Origin: a virus
Reading direction: 5' to 3' (one strand)
IMG/VR virus record: IMGVR_UViG_3300045257_000093
Span: 1-42,996 of that record
DNA: 42,996 bases
The notes beneath the pieces are model-generated. The model made no database searches, had not been told where the DNA came from, and worked only from the letters and a program-made list of their open reading frames with translations. A program made the translations under genes and the position numbers. Position 1 is the stretch's first letter. Every line of letters starts with the position of its first letter. This document shows, in pieces, positions 36,885-42,996 of this stretch.

Positions 36885-39257
36885 ATGCAAGTCCTGCCGC
36901 CCGCGCTGGCGCCTCTCGCCGCGTACAACCAGTTCATCCTCTACCGTTTGGTGCCCGACGGCGTCAAGACGCTCAAGCAGCCCATCGATCCACGCACCCT
37001 TCGCGTTGCGGGCGCTCACGATTCGGCGGCATGGGTGCCCTTCGAGGAGGCCGCCGCATTGCTCCCGGCCCTCGGCACGAATCACGGCATCGGCTTCGTA
37101 TTCACCGAGAACGATCCGTTCTGGTTCCTGGACCTGGACGAAGCGTGGGACGGCACGGCGTGGAGCCCCGCGGCGCAGCAAGCGTGCGATGAGCTGCAAG
37201 GCTGCGCGGTGGAGATCTCGCAGTCGGGCCGCGGCCTCCACATCTTCGGGACGGGCTTCGTGCCGCCGCATGGCTGCGACAATAAGGTCATCCATGCGCA
37301 GTTCTTTACCGAGCGCCGCTTCGTTGCGCTGACCGGCACGAGTGTCGTCGGCGACGCCGCACACTGCGCGCCCAACATCGGCGCCTACGTGCAGCGTCAC
37401 TTCCCGGTGCCGACCGGCGGCCAGGGCGGTATCGACGCGGGCTGGTGGAGCGACGAGCCCGTTCCGCAGTGGCGCGGGCCAACGGATGACGACCAGCTCA
37501 TCCAGCGCGCGCTCAAGTCCCGCTCGGGCGCGTCGGTGTTCGGCAGCAAAGCGAGCTTCGAGGACCTTTGGGATGCCAACGCGGACAAGCTGGCCGTGTC
37601 GCACCCGCCGGATCGCGAGGCCCGAGGCGCCTACAACGCCTCGACGGCGGACGCGGCGCTCGCGCAGCACTTGTGCTTCTGGACGGGCAACGACGCGGCA
37701 CGTATCGAGCGCCTGATGCGCCAGAGCGCGTTGCTGCGCGACAAGTGGGACGACCGCGACGACTACCTCCCGCGCACGATCCGCAAGGCGTGCTCGATGC
37801 AAGATGAGTTCCTGGCCGATGCGCCGCCGAGCGCCAGCCCGTTCGCCGCCGAGGTCAAGGCCGCGCCGGTCATCACCGGGGCCGTCAAGATCACCGATAG
37901 CACGTTCCTGGCCTGCGAGAATCAAGTGGATTTCTTCGCCGGCTGCGTCTACGTGATCGACGCGGACAAGTTCAAGCTGCCGACGGGCATGCTGGTGGAC
38001 TCCACGCGTTTCAACCGGGTCTTCGGCGGGCGTACCTTCGTCATGGATCACGCCAACGAGCGCACGTCACGCAAGGCCAGCGAGGCGTTCACCGAGTCGC
38101 AGGCGTATCGCTTCCCCCGCGTCGACACGACATGCTTCCGGCCGCTGCTGGAGCCCGGCGCGATCATCGTGGAGCACGGCAAGTCGCTGGTCAATACGTG
38201 GGTGCCGATCGACGTATCGCGGCATGCCGGCGACGCCTCGCGCTTCTGGACGCACTTGGCGAAGATGCTGCCCGACGAGGAGGATCAGCGCATCCTTGCG
38301 TACTACCTCGCGGCGTGCGTGCAGCGGCAGGGGCTCAAGTTCCAATGGGCGCCGCTGGTGCAAGGCACGACGGGAAACGGAAAAAGCATGCTTTCCCAAT
38401 TCGTGCGCAAGGCGATCGGTCGCGAGTATTGCCACACGGCGCGGGCGAAGAATATCGACAACGACTTCAACGCCTGGATGGCCGGCAACACGTTCGTCTC
38501 AGTCGATGAGATTTACATTCCCGACAAGCGGCTCAACATCCTTGAGACGCTGAAAGAGATGATCACCAGCGACGAGCAAGAGGTCACGCTGAAAGGCGTG
38601 GACTCGGGCACGAAAGAGATCTGCTGCAACTTCTGGTTCGGCACGAATCACCGCGACGGCATCCGCAAGAATCGCCACGAGCGCCGCATCGCACCGTTCT
38701 ACTGCGCGCAGCAGCAGCCGTCTGACCTGATCCGCGACGGGCTGACCGAGGATTACTTCCGCGACTTCGTGGACTGGCTCAAAGGACAACACGCCTATGC
38801 GGGCCAGCCGCAGGGCTACGCCGTCATTGCGGACATGCTATGGACCGTCGAGATCCCGCCGGCCTACGACCCCAGCCTCTCCCCTCGCGCGCCGCGCACG
38901 ACCAGCACGGAAGCCTCCGTGGTCGCCAGCCGCGGGCCGATCGAGCAGGAGATCGTCGAGGCCATCGACCAAGATGAACTCGGCTTCAAGGGCGGCTGGG
39001 TATCAAGCGTGATGCTCAAGCGGCTTTTGGCCAATGGCTCGCACAAGATCGGCTTGAGTATGCAAGGCGAGTTGGTCGCGGGCCTGGGCTACGTGCTGCA
39101 CCCGGCGCTCGGCGCGTCAGGCCGCGTGAACAATGCGGTGATGCCCGACGCCAGCAAACCGAAACTCTACGTGCGGGAGGATGACGCCGCGTTGCTGGCG
39201 CTGGCCACCGCGGCTGAAGTCGCCCGGGCTTACTCGGCGGCACAACTGGGACATTGA
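36885..39257 (+). CDS. Primase-helicase (Prim-Pol plus D5/P4-type helicase)
   Basis: A 790-aa bifunctional replication protein. The N-terminal domain has FLDLDEAWD (D83, D85) and SGRGLHIFG (H119), the archaeo-eukaryotic primase catalytic pattern. A helical linker follows, then an SF3/D5-like ATPase with Walker A GTTGNGKS (494-501) and Walker B FVSVDEIY (D541/E542), plus the family motif WFGTNHRDGIRKNRHERRI. A C-terminal winged-helix-like region follows. P4-type enzymes bind iterated origin repeats and start unwinding; an array of such repeats lies 190 nt downstream. ATG 36885 has AGGGG upstream. Confidence 0.92.
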   Translation: MQVLPPALAPLAAYNQFILYRLVPDGVKTLKQPIDPRTLRVAGAHDSAAWVPFEEAAALLPALGTNHGIGFVFTENDPFWFLDLDEAWDGTAWSPAAQQACDELQGCAVEISQSGRGLHIFGTGFVPPHGCDNKVIHAQFFTERRFVALTGTSVVGDAAHCAPNIGAYVQRHFPVPTGGQGGIDAGWWSDEPVPQWRGPTDDDQLIQRALKSRSGASVFGSKASFEDLWDANADKLAVSHPPDREARGAYNASTADAALAQHLCFWTGNDAARIERLMRQSALLRDKWDDRDDYLPRTIRKACSMQDEFLADAPPSASPFAAEVKAAPVITGAVKITDSTFLACENQVDFFAGCVYVIDADKFKLPTGMLVDSTRFNRVFGGRTFVMDHANERTSRKASEAFTESQAYRFPRVDTTCFRPLLEPGAIIVEHGKSLVNTWVPIDVSRHAGDASRFWTHLAKMLPDEEDQRILAYYLAACVQRQGLKFQWAPLVQGTTGNGKSMLSQFVRKAIGREYCHTARAKNIDNDFNAWMAGNTFVSVDEIYIPDKRLNILETLKEMITSDEQEVTLKGVDSGTKEICCNFWFGTNHRDGIRKNRHERRIAPFYCAQQQPSDLIRDGLTEDYFRDFVDWLKGQHAYAGQPQGYAVIADMLWTVEIPPAYDPSLSPRAPRTTSTEASVVASRGPIEQEIVEAIDQDELGFKGGWVSSVMLKRLLANGSHKIGLSMQGELVAGLGYVLHPALGASGRVNNAVMPDASKPKLYVREDDAALLALATAAEVARAYSAAQLGH

Positions 39258-39258
39258 G

Positions 39259-39456
39259 ATGAGCATCAAGGCTCGCATACTCGGCGTGCTCGAAGAGGGC
39301 GCGTCGCCAGCGCGCGGCGTGGCCGACGAGCTGGGCTTGGACTACCGCCGGGTCAATGCGTACCTGCGCGACCTATGGGTGCGGGGATACGTCACGCGGC
39401 TGTTGTTCCATCGCGCGCACGCTCGGCCCGTCTGGATGTACTCAGTGCTCGACTGA
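39259..39456 (+). CDS. Small winged-helix DNA-binding protein
   Basis: A 65-aa protein from ATG 39259 (1 nt after the primase stop). KARILGVLEEGASPARGVA followed by DELGLDYRRVNAYLRDLWVRGYV is a compact MarR/ArsR-like wing-helix (helix-turn-helix plus the GYV hairpin). It is coded right at the repeat array: the first repeat contains its stop codon. It may be a regulator or an origin-binding accessory protein. Confidence 0.78.
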   Translation: MSIKARILGVLEEGASPARGVADELGLDYRRVNAYLRDLWVRGYVTRLLFHRAHARPVWMYSVLD

Positions 39457-39724
39457 GTTTTGGTCGATGGGGATTTGGTCAAGCACCGATTGCCGAGGCT
39501 CGACTGAGTTTTGGTCGATCACATATTGATCGCGATGCGGTAGAGCGCCCAGATCCAGCACGCGCACGCCACGATGACGCTAAGTAACTCGGGGACCTTG
39601 CGGTTCATAGTCGATCGCCTTTTGGTCGATGGGGATTTGGTCTCGCTGAGTTTTGGTCGATCGGGGTTTGGTCGGCGCTCAGATGGCGGTGCTCGACTGA
39701 GATTTGGTCGATCGGGGTTTGGTC
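39447..39724. repeat. Array of five ~34-bp direct repeats (candidate iterons / replication origin)
   Basis: Five copies of roughly GCTCGACTGAGTTTTGGTCGA plus T-S-GGG-R-TTTGGTC: A 39447-39480, B 39498-39520 (second half degenerate), C 39609-39642, D 39642-39673, E 39691-39724. Each full unit holds two TTTGGTC steps 15 nt apart, nine in all. The array lies between the converging primase unit and the right-end minus operon. No uniform spacers, so not CRISPR. Confidence 0.88.
39519..39608 (-). CDS. 29-aa hydrophobic peptide between repeat units
   Basis: A short frame from ATG 39608 (AAGG upstream) has a charged start (MNRKVPEL) and a hydrophobic body (LSVIVACACWIWALYRIAI), a single transmembrane helix. 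It fills the gap between repeats B and C. Support is limited to the ribosome site and the membrane profile, so it may be chance. Confidence 0.35.
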   Translation of the reverse strand: MNRKVPELLSVIVACACWIWALYRIAINM

Positions 39725-40125
39725 AAGCCCTTGGCGGCGATGGCGGCGCGCGACTTCGCCTGGCTGGCCGTGGCGCACTGCCGGCAGTGGTCACGCTTGC
39801 CGCTGGCGCTGCGCAACGCCTCCGCGCGGATGGTGCCGCACGCACGGCAGAAAAAGTGCCCGGCCGGTAGCGGCGGGAATGGCCGGCGCTTGCCGTCAAA
39901 GTCACGCTTGCGGAATTGCATCGGGTTACCTCGCGTTCCTGGGTAGCGTTGCGCGAGCCGCGACAATGGAGCGCGTGCGCCTGTTATCACGACGTCGCAC
40001 GGGTCAAGTCTCCAGCCGTCCACACCGACAAAGCCACTTCCGTAGAGCATGGCGTCTAAGCGCACGCGCTCCATTGTCGCGGCTCGCGCAACGAACCATA
40101 GCAGGCGCCACTCGGCGAGCGTCAT
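39679..40125 (-). CDS. Zinc-finger protein ending in the repeat array
   Basis: A 148-aa frame from ATG 40125 (ATGA with the previous gene). The start of the C-terminal domain, at Met107 of a longer frame (39921, GAGG upstream), is an alternative start giving 80 aa. The C-terminal part is a zinc ribbon (FFCRACGTIRAEALR, CRQCATA) and the last residues are encoded by repeat E. The N-terminal half carries both arms of the perfect 34-bp inverted repeat 39947-40093, which suggests that the upstream half has been rearranged. Function unknown. Confidence 0.6.
   Translation of the reverse strand: MTLAEWRLLWFVARAATMERVRLDAMLYGSGFVGVDGWRLDPCDVVITGARAPLSRLAQRYPGTRGNPMQFRKRDFDGKRRPFPPLPAGHFFCRACGTIRAEALRSASGKRDHCRQCATASQAKSRAAIAAKGLTKPRSTKSQSSTAI
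39947..40093. repeat. Perfect 34-bp inverted repeat with 79-bp spacer
   Basis: Left arm 39947-39980 (starts CGTTGCGCGAGCCGCGACAA) is the exact reverse complement of the right arm 40060-40093. The 79-bp centre (39981-40059) is not symmetric. Both arms lie in the coding frame of the minus-strand gene 39679-40125. Perfect identity of this length implies recent origin or a functional constraint. Confidence 0.93.
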
Positions 40126-40472
40126 GCCGCCGCCGCGCGAAACGCCTTGCCCGCTGCGATGCAACCGCAGATGGCGGCCAGTTCCGTGTAGAACGTCGGC
40201 CAGTCTGCGCAACAGGTCGTCGCCTTGCGGCCGTGACACTCATTCACCGACACGAAAACTCCGCGGCTCAACCAAGCTTGCGCGGAGTGCCAGCTGGCGA
40301 AAGGTTGCGTTTTGTCGTCAACGTCCATGCCTAACTTCACGACGCCCGCGAAGTCGGCGGCAATATGAGTTTCGCGGTACTCCGGCCGGTCATCGGTCTC
40401 GATGGTTGCGCCGTGCGCGCGGAGAATGTCGACGATGCGCGCCGTCACGGCCGCGCGTTGTTGTTTGTTCAT
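40122..40472 (-). CDS. Small protein of unknown function (right-end operon)
   Basis: A 116-aa protein from ATG 40472 (AAGG upstream). The longer frame above is non-coding. It starts with a helical region (KQQRAAVTARIVDILRAHGA) and ends Cys-rich (VNECHGRKATTCCADW and ICGCIAAGK). Its stop overlaps the ATG of the next gene (ATGA). No family recognised. Confidence 0.65.
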   Translation of the reverse strand: MNKQQRAAVTARIVDILRAHGATIETDDRPEYRETHIAADFAGVVKLGMDVDDKTQPFASWHSAQAWLSRGVFVSVNECHGRKATTCCADWPTFYTELAAICGCIAAGKAFRAAAA

Positions 40473-40510
40473 GGGGTGGCCTTGCGTTATAGCGGGACGG
40501 ATCGCCCGTA

Positions 40511-40536
40511 GTTGCGCCATGGGTGCAAGGCGCAAC
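40511..40536. other. Stem-loop in an intergenic gap of the right-end operon
   Basis: GTTGCGCC (40511-40518) pairs exactly with GGCGCAAC (40529-40536) across a 10-nt loop. No U tract follows on the minus strand, so it is not a standard terminator. Similar structures occupy the gaps at 40921-40946 and 42437-42456. Confidence 0.55.
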
Positions 40537-40550
40537 GGCTGGCGGTCAAT

Positions 40551-40883
40551 CTAGCAACGCCGAATGCCCGCGCGCGGTACTTGGTCATAGTCATAGTAAA
40601 TCGTTCGGCCGTCGTCGGATTCCGTGCGCTGGCGGAGCTTTATGCGCAGGCCCGGCCAGTCTTCGCGGAGTACGGCCAGCCGTTGCGCTTCCGTCGAATC
40701 CGGCAGCCCGCGCCGATCTTCGCGGATGTAGACATTACCGCCAGCGAGCCCGCAGACAAGGCGATTGTGGGCGCCATAGCTTGTGCGGTAGCTATCCACG
40801 TCGGGGACGAGGACGTTCAATTGGTGCGGTATCCCGTGGTGCTGGCCCGCTTCAATCATTCTCGTTTCGCTTTGCCGGTACAT
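40551..40883 (-). CDS. Small protein of unknown function (right-end operon)
   Basis: A 110-aa protein from ATG 40883, with AGGAAA upstream (a second ATG 8 codons on is possible). Features: HQLNVLVPDVDSYRTSYGAH, then GLAGGNVYIREDRRGLPDST and WPGLRIKLRQRTE; mixed alpha/beta. No recognised domain. It is followed by a 78-nt gap with a stem-loop. Confidence 0.65.
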   Translation of the reverse strand: MYRQSETRMIEAGQHHGIPHQLNVLVPDVDSYRTSYGAHNRLVCGLAGGNVYIREDRRGLPDSTEAQRLAVLREDWPGLRIKLRQRTESDDGRTIYYDYDQVPRAGIRRC

Positions 40884-40920
40884 AGCGTTTCCTATCGTGT
40901 TGCGGGCAAGTCGCCCGGCG

Positions 40921-40946
40921 TAGCCGTCCGCGCGATGGGACGGCTA
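40921..40946. other. Stem-loop between right-end genes
   Basis: TAGCCGTCC (40921-40929) pairs exactly with GGACGGCTA (40938-40946), 8-nt loop. It lies after the stop of the gene at 40958-41227 on the minus strand. Without a U run, so perhaps mRNA processing or attenuation. Confidence 0.55.
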
Positions 40947-40957
40947 GACCTGGATAC

Positions 40958-41227
40958 TTAGCGCCACGACATGCGCGGCTTCAATTCCAGTTTCGGGTAT
41001 TCATCGGGGCTGATGGCGTCATAATGATCGCAAAGCAAGCGGACGGCTTCCGCTTCGCTGGCGTAGGGCGCGCGGGTACTGTTGGCGTACCAGCGTTCGC
41101 AGCATGCGGAGTGCCCTTCTGCTCGCGTGTAGCATTCCGCAAGGCAGAGGCGGTCGGTGCCGTGAAACACCAAAACAGGGCGACGGGTGCGCAGTTCGAT
41201 ACGCGCGACGGCTTTGATCGTGGTCAT
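40958..41227 (-). CDS. Small protein of unknown function (right-end operon)
   Basis: An 89-aa protein from ATG 41227 (GGAG 8 nt upstream; the upstream frame is non-coding). It contains AECYTRAEGHSACCERWYAN and SEAEAVRLLCDHYDAISPDE and several Cys. No recognised domain. It is separated by 5 nt from the micro-gene before it. Confidence 0.65.
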   Translation of the reverse strand: MTTIKAVARIELRTRRPVLVFHGTDRLCLAECYTRAEGHSACCERWYANSTRAPYASEAEAVRLLCDHYDAISPDEYPKLELKPRMSWR

Positions 41228-41232
41228 GTTGC

Positions 41233-41385
41233 TTACTCCGGTGAATGTGCGATGGCGCGAAGTACCGCGAGCGCGGCAAAGGCGTCGGATGCGGACGGCA
41301 GATCGCGCGTCCATGAAAGGCCGGTGTTGTCCACAACGTGCCACCAATGGCCGACGGGCTGGCGTTCAACATGAAAGGCGATCAT
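41233..41385 (-). CDS. 50-aa protein (right-end operon)
   Basis: From ATG 41385 (AGGA upstream), coupled to the gene before it by a TGATG-like overlap. It reads MIAFHVERQPVGHWWHVVDN then LSWTRDLPSASDAFAALAVL: a beta hairpin plus helix of the kind seen in tiny phage proteins. No family recognised. Confidence 0.6.
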   Translation of the reverse strand: MIAFHVERQPVGHWWHVVDNTGLSWTRDLPSASDAFAALAVLRAIAHSPE

Positions 41386-41510
41386 CGGATGGTTCCTGTA
41401 GTGCGGCGCGTCACGACGGCCCAGCCGGCGGGCACGCGGGAAAGGGGGCCGATGTAGTGCATCGACTGGATAAAGCCGCCAGCTAGGCGGACTAGGCGGG
41501 CGCGGATCAT
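41382..41510 (-). CDS. 42-aa basic protein (right-end operon)
   Basis: From ATG 41510 (ATGA overlap with the gene before it), ending at 41382 where it overlaps the next ATG. It is Arg-rich with a Gly-Phe-Ile-Gln core (RARLVRLAGGFIQSMHYIGP). Support comes from the overlaps on both sides. Confidence 0.5.
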   Translation of the reverse strand: MIRARLVRLAGGFIQSMHYIGPLSRVPAGWAVVTRRTTGTIR

Positions 41511-41839
41511 ACGGCTTGAAACACGGTGAAACCGGCGCGCTCTAATTCGCGGTTCCAATCGGAGCCGCCGTCGATTGCCAGTGCCGCCCAAAAGGCTTTC
41601 GCATCCGCGTCGCCCTTGTGCTCCGCTTTGCGTGCGGCCTTTGCGCACGCGCTGGAATGGCGATCGTATCCGCCGCCGCCGGCCGTAGCGCGGATCATTG
41701 TCGATCCTACCCAGTGCGCGAAAACTTGGCAGCCGGTGCCGTTTTTGAAAGCGATGGTGGCGACGCGTTGCGCGCCTTTCATGACCACGTAAGCGGATAC
41801 GTTGCGAAACGTGGCGTTGTGTTGGGCATAGACGGTCAT
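41507..41839 (-). CDS. Small protein of unknown function (right-end operon)
   Basis: A 110-aa protein from ATG 41839 (GGAAA upstream). KGAQRVATIAFKNGTGCQVF, and then a Gly-rich GGGGYDRHSSACAKAARKAE helix with repeated Ala/Lys, ending FWAALAIDGGSDWNRELERA. It resembles short phage proteins that combine a beta hairpin with a basic helix. No assigned function. Confidence 0.68.
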   Translation of the reverse strand: MTVYAQHNATFRNVSAYVVMKGAQRVATIAFKNGTGCQVFAHWVGSTMIRATAGGGGYDRHSSACAKAARKAEHKGDADAKAFWAALAIDGGSDWNRELERAGFTVFQAV

Positions 41840-41849
41840 GGCCGGTTTC

Positions 41850-41951
41850 CTATCGAATGAGGGAGTGCAACACGTAAAGAGCGGCGGCCGTGCCCGCTTG
41901 AATCGCGAGCATGGTCAGGATGTAGCGTTGCCAGAATTGGCGCGGGGTCAT
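41850..41951 (-). CDS. 33-aa single-pass membrane peptide
   Basis: From ATG 41951, overlapping the stop before it (ATGA). Short charged N-terminus (MTPRQFWQR) and one transmembrane helix (YILTMLAIQAGTAAALYVLH). The overlap and clean membrane profile support it. Possibly a membrane-targeting or toxin-like peptide (inference). Confidence 0.58.
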   Translation of the reverse strand: MTPRQFWQRYILTMLAIQAGTAAALYVLHSLIR

Positions 41952-42112
41952 GCGCCGAACAACGTGTAACGGATGAACTCGCGCATGCTTTGCAGCGTTT
42001 CCGCGCGGATGAACCGGCCGCAACAGTAGGACTCCCAACGCATGCCAGCGCTATTGAGCGAGCATCGCGTGATATTGCAGCCGCGATAGGTACGGATCAC
42101 TTCAGCGGCCAT
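41948..42112 (-). CDS. 54-aa cysteine-containing protein (right-end operon)
   Basis: From ATG 42112 (GGAG 8 nt upstream), overlapping the last codons of the gene before it. Compact with four Cys (GCNITRC and ESYCCGRF) and an aromatic RFIRAETLQSMREFIRYTLF end. No family recognised. Confidence 0.6.
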   Translation of the reverse strand: MAAEVIRTYRGCNITRCSLNSAGMRWESYCCGRFIRAETLQSMREFIRYTLFGA

Positions 42113-42407
42113 GGTTGCGGCTCCAGTGGTCCGCGTTGCGGGCGTCAAGGGTGACGTGCGAGCCGTCCGAGTGCGGCGCATCCGTGAGGGGTTCGAGCGT
42201 GGCGTTGGCCAGCGAGCCGATATGCAAGGCGATGGTGTCAGTGCGCTTGCATGACTTCACACCCGACGTAGTGAAACCCAGTGCGCGGGCTTTCTCGACA
42301 GCCGCAAAGCTCGCGGCGACGTCGTCGGTCCCGGGCGTGTCATTGACGACAAGCGGGCCGCGTGAAGTGTTGACGAGGACGCGATAGGTGGACTGGCGAA
42401 TGGTCAT
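42102..42407 (-). CDS. Small protein of unknown function (right-end operon)
   Basis: A 101-aa protein from ATG 42407 (GAGGAA upstream). It has strands STYRVLVNTSRGPLVVND and a helix ASFAAVEKARALGFTT, then KRTDTIALHIGSLAN: an alpha/beta fold of unknown type. Followed by a 69-nt gap with a stem-loop on its upstream side. Confidence 0.66.
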   Translation of the reverse strand: MTIRQSTYRVLVNTSRGPLVVNDTPGTDDVAASFAAVEKARALGFTTSGVKSCKRTDTIALHIGSLANATLEPLTDAPHSDGSHVTLDARNADHWSRNHGR

Positions 42408-42436
42408 AGCGGCGGTTCCTCATGGCGTTGTGGGGA

Positions 42437-42456
42437 TACTAACGGTTGCGTTAGTA
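42437..42456. other. Stem-loop between right-end genes
   Basis: TACTAACG (42437-42444) pairs exactly with CGTTAGTA (42449-42456) around GTTG, between the genes ending at 42477 and starting at 42407 on the minus strand. It could be a regulatory RNA hairpin or an operator. Confidence 0.55.
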
Positions 42457-42476
42457 GCATGCAAGTAGCTATGCAA

Positions 42477-42737
42477 TCAGCGTGCCAAGCGGCGGCCGAT
42501 GCGTGACGCGGCGAAGATATGGCGCGGGCAGTACAGCACAACGCGTTCGCGGTGATTCGCGCCATAGCGCACGGCGCTAGTGCGTACCTGGAGATAGTCG
42601 CGTTCGGCGGCCAACTGTTCCATCGCGTGCAGGGCAAGCGTGTCGGTAACGTCTGATTCGCGCAACACGCGATAGGCATAGGCAAAGCCATTGCCGCGGA
42701 TCAGGGCGCGTGCGGTGCGGTAGTCGGTGCGGTTCAT
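42477..42737 (-). CDS. First gene of the right-end minus operon, unknown function
   Basis: An 86-aa protein from ATG 42737, 23 nt after a promoter-like element. DYRTARALIRGNGFAYAYRV suggests a helical start; it ends basic (CPRHIFAASRIGRRLAR), consistent with nucleic-acid binding. First in line for expression from the right-end promoter, so probably an early protein. Confidence 0.68.
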   Translation of the reverse strand: MNRTDYRTARALIRGNGFAYAYRVLRESDVTDTLALHAMEQLAAERDYLQVRTSAVRYGANHRERVVLYCPRHIFAASRIGRRLAR

Positions 42738-42759
42738 GGCGTCGCCTGGTGGGGTGGAT

Positions 42760-42787
42760 GTAATACCTAAAGCAAAGCGCGTGCCAA
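42760..42787 (-). promoter_or_regulatory. Sigma70 promoter of the right-end operon
   Basis: On the minus strand TTGGCA (42787-42782), 16-nt spacer, TATTAC (42765-42760), then 22 nt to the first ATG (42737). The dyad at 42841-42855 lies upstream of it. Confidence 0.55.
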
Positions 42788-42840
42788 GTGGCGCGGCGCT
42801 ATCTGGTGCGGTTCGCTGCAGTGGATCGGGTGACCGTGTG

Positions 42841-42855
42841 CGTCACATTGTGACG
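42841..42855. promoter_or_regulatory. CGTCACA-T-TGTGACG dyad, candidate operator
   Basis: A perfect 7+7 palindrome around one T, 54 nt upstream of the right-end -35 element. TGTGA halves are typical of transcription factor sites (e.g. CRP-type half-site), so host regulation is conceivable. Confidence 0.45.
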
Positions 42856-42898
42856 TTGTGGGGCGAAGGGTGACGCGTGGCGGCCACTGCTTGCCCCG

Positions 42899-42996
42899 GT
42901 GCTGAGCGTGCCCTGGTGCTGAGCGTGCCCTGGTGCTGAGCGTGCCCTGGTGCTGAGCGTGCCCTGGTGCTGAGCGTGCCCTGGTGCTGAGCGTGC
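42899..42996. repeat. 17-bp tandem repeat at the window end
   Basis: GTGCTGAGCGTGCCCTG occurs five times without error plus a 13-nt partial copy that stops at the end of the window. No gene covers it. It could mark a genome end or a collapsed repeat where assembly stopped. Confidence 0.93.

Noticed and set aside
36873-38051. 392-aa minus-strand frame opposite the primase-helicase
   Set aside because: Antisense frame of a recognised primase domain, without a start signal.
39447-39724. CRISPR array
   Set aside because: Repeats are unequal, adjacent or separated by variable gaps, and no cas genes are nearby.
39574-39870. Plus-strand frame with repeated SFGRSGFG peptides
   Set aside because: The peptide repeat is only the translation of the direct repeats, which run through different frames and are interrupted; it also overlaps a better supported minus-strand gene.
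1-42996. Lysogeny module, tRNA genes, phage RNA polymerase
   Set aside because: No integrase, recombinase, CI/Cro-type repressor, RNA polymerase or cloverleaf structure could be found by reading; the only regulators seen are a TetR-type and a winged-helix mini protein.

Overview
The window looks like most or all of the genome of a tailed phage with a long non-contractile tail (siphovirus type). It is GC-rich and infects a Gram-negative host: there is an inner/outer membrane spanin pair and all recognisable promoters are sigma70-like. I see no integrase, excisionase, CI/Cro-type repressor, tRNA or CRISPR array, so nothing here supports lysogeny. The host genus cannot be read from the sequence; GC content and gene style suggest a beta- or gammaproteobacterium such as Burkholderia, Xanthomonas or Pseudomonas (inference).

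Layout. 1-1121: a minus-strand zinc-finger gene with its own terminator, then an AT-rich regulatory-looking gap. 1122-2939: lysis cassette (small unknown protein, GH19 endolysin, holin, overlapping Rz/Rz1 spanins). 2890-8886: packaging and head (HNH nuclease, TerS, TerL, HK97-type portal, prohead protease, major capsid protein). 8969-11251: a small protein and three consecutive glycosyltransferases set into the head operon. 11248-13478: connector, adaptors, tail completion proteins and tail tube, closed by a strong terminator. 13546-24531: tail chaperones G/GT with a clear -1 frameshift site, tape measure, a gene-transfer-agent-like tip module (DUF2460, DUF2163, NlpC/P60, large hub) interrupted by an HNH gene, and a fibre.

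24532-32330 (minus strand): a replication/recombination operon fired from a divergent promoter near 32.37 kb. It holds two unknown proteins, a Cas4/RecB-like nuclease, an SSB-like protein, a SLOG protein, several micro-genes, and a family A DNA polymerase split into an exonuclease gene and a polymerase gene with a third gene between them. 32413-39456 (plus strand): SF2 helicase, small proteins, a CCA-enzyme-like nucleotidyltransferase, VRR-NUC nuclease, a mini TetR-type regulator and a primase-helicase. The plus-strand unit ends in an array of about 34-bp direct repeats (39447-39724) that looks like an iteron origin or operator cluster. 39679-42737 (minus strand): a dozen tiny, mostly translationally coupled genes of unknown function, the likely early/accessory region. 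It contains a perfect 34-bp inverted repeat and several stem-loops. The window ends in a 17-bp tandem repeat.

Most genes are packed with ATGA/GTGA/TGATG overlaps. I used these to choose starts and to recover genes shorter than 60 codons. Two genes carry apparent frameshifts: a 14-bp tandem duplication at 28330-28357 and an extra C near 35080.
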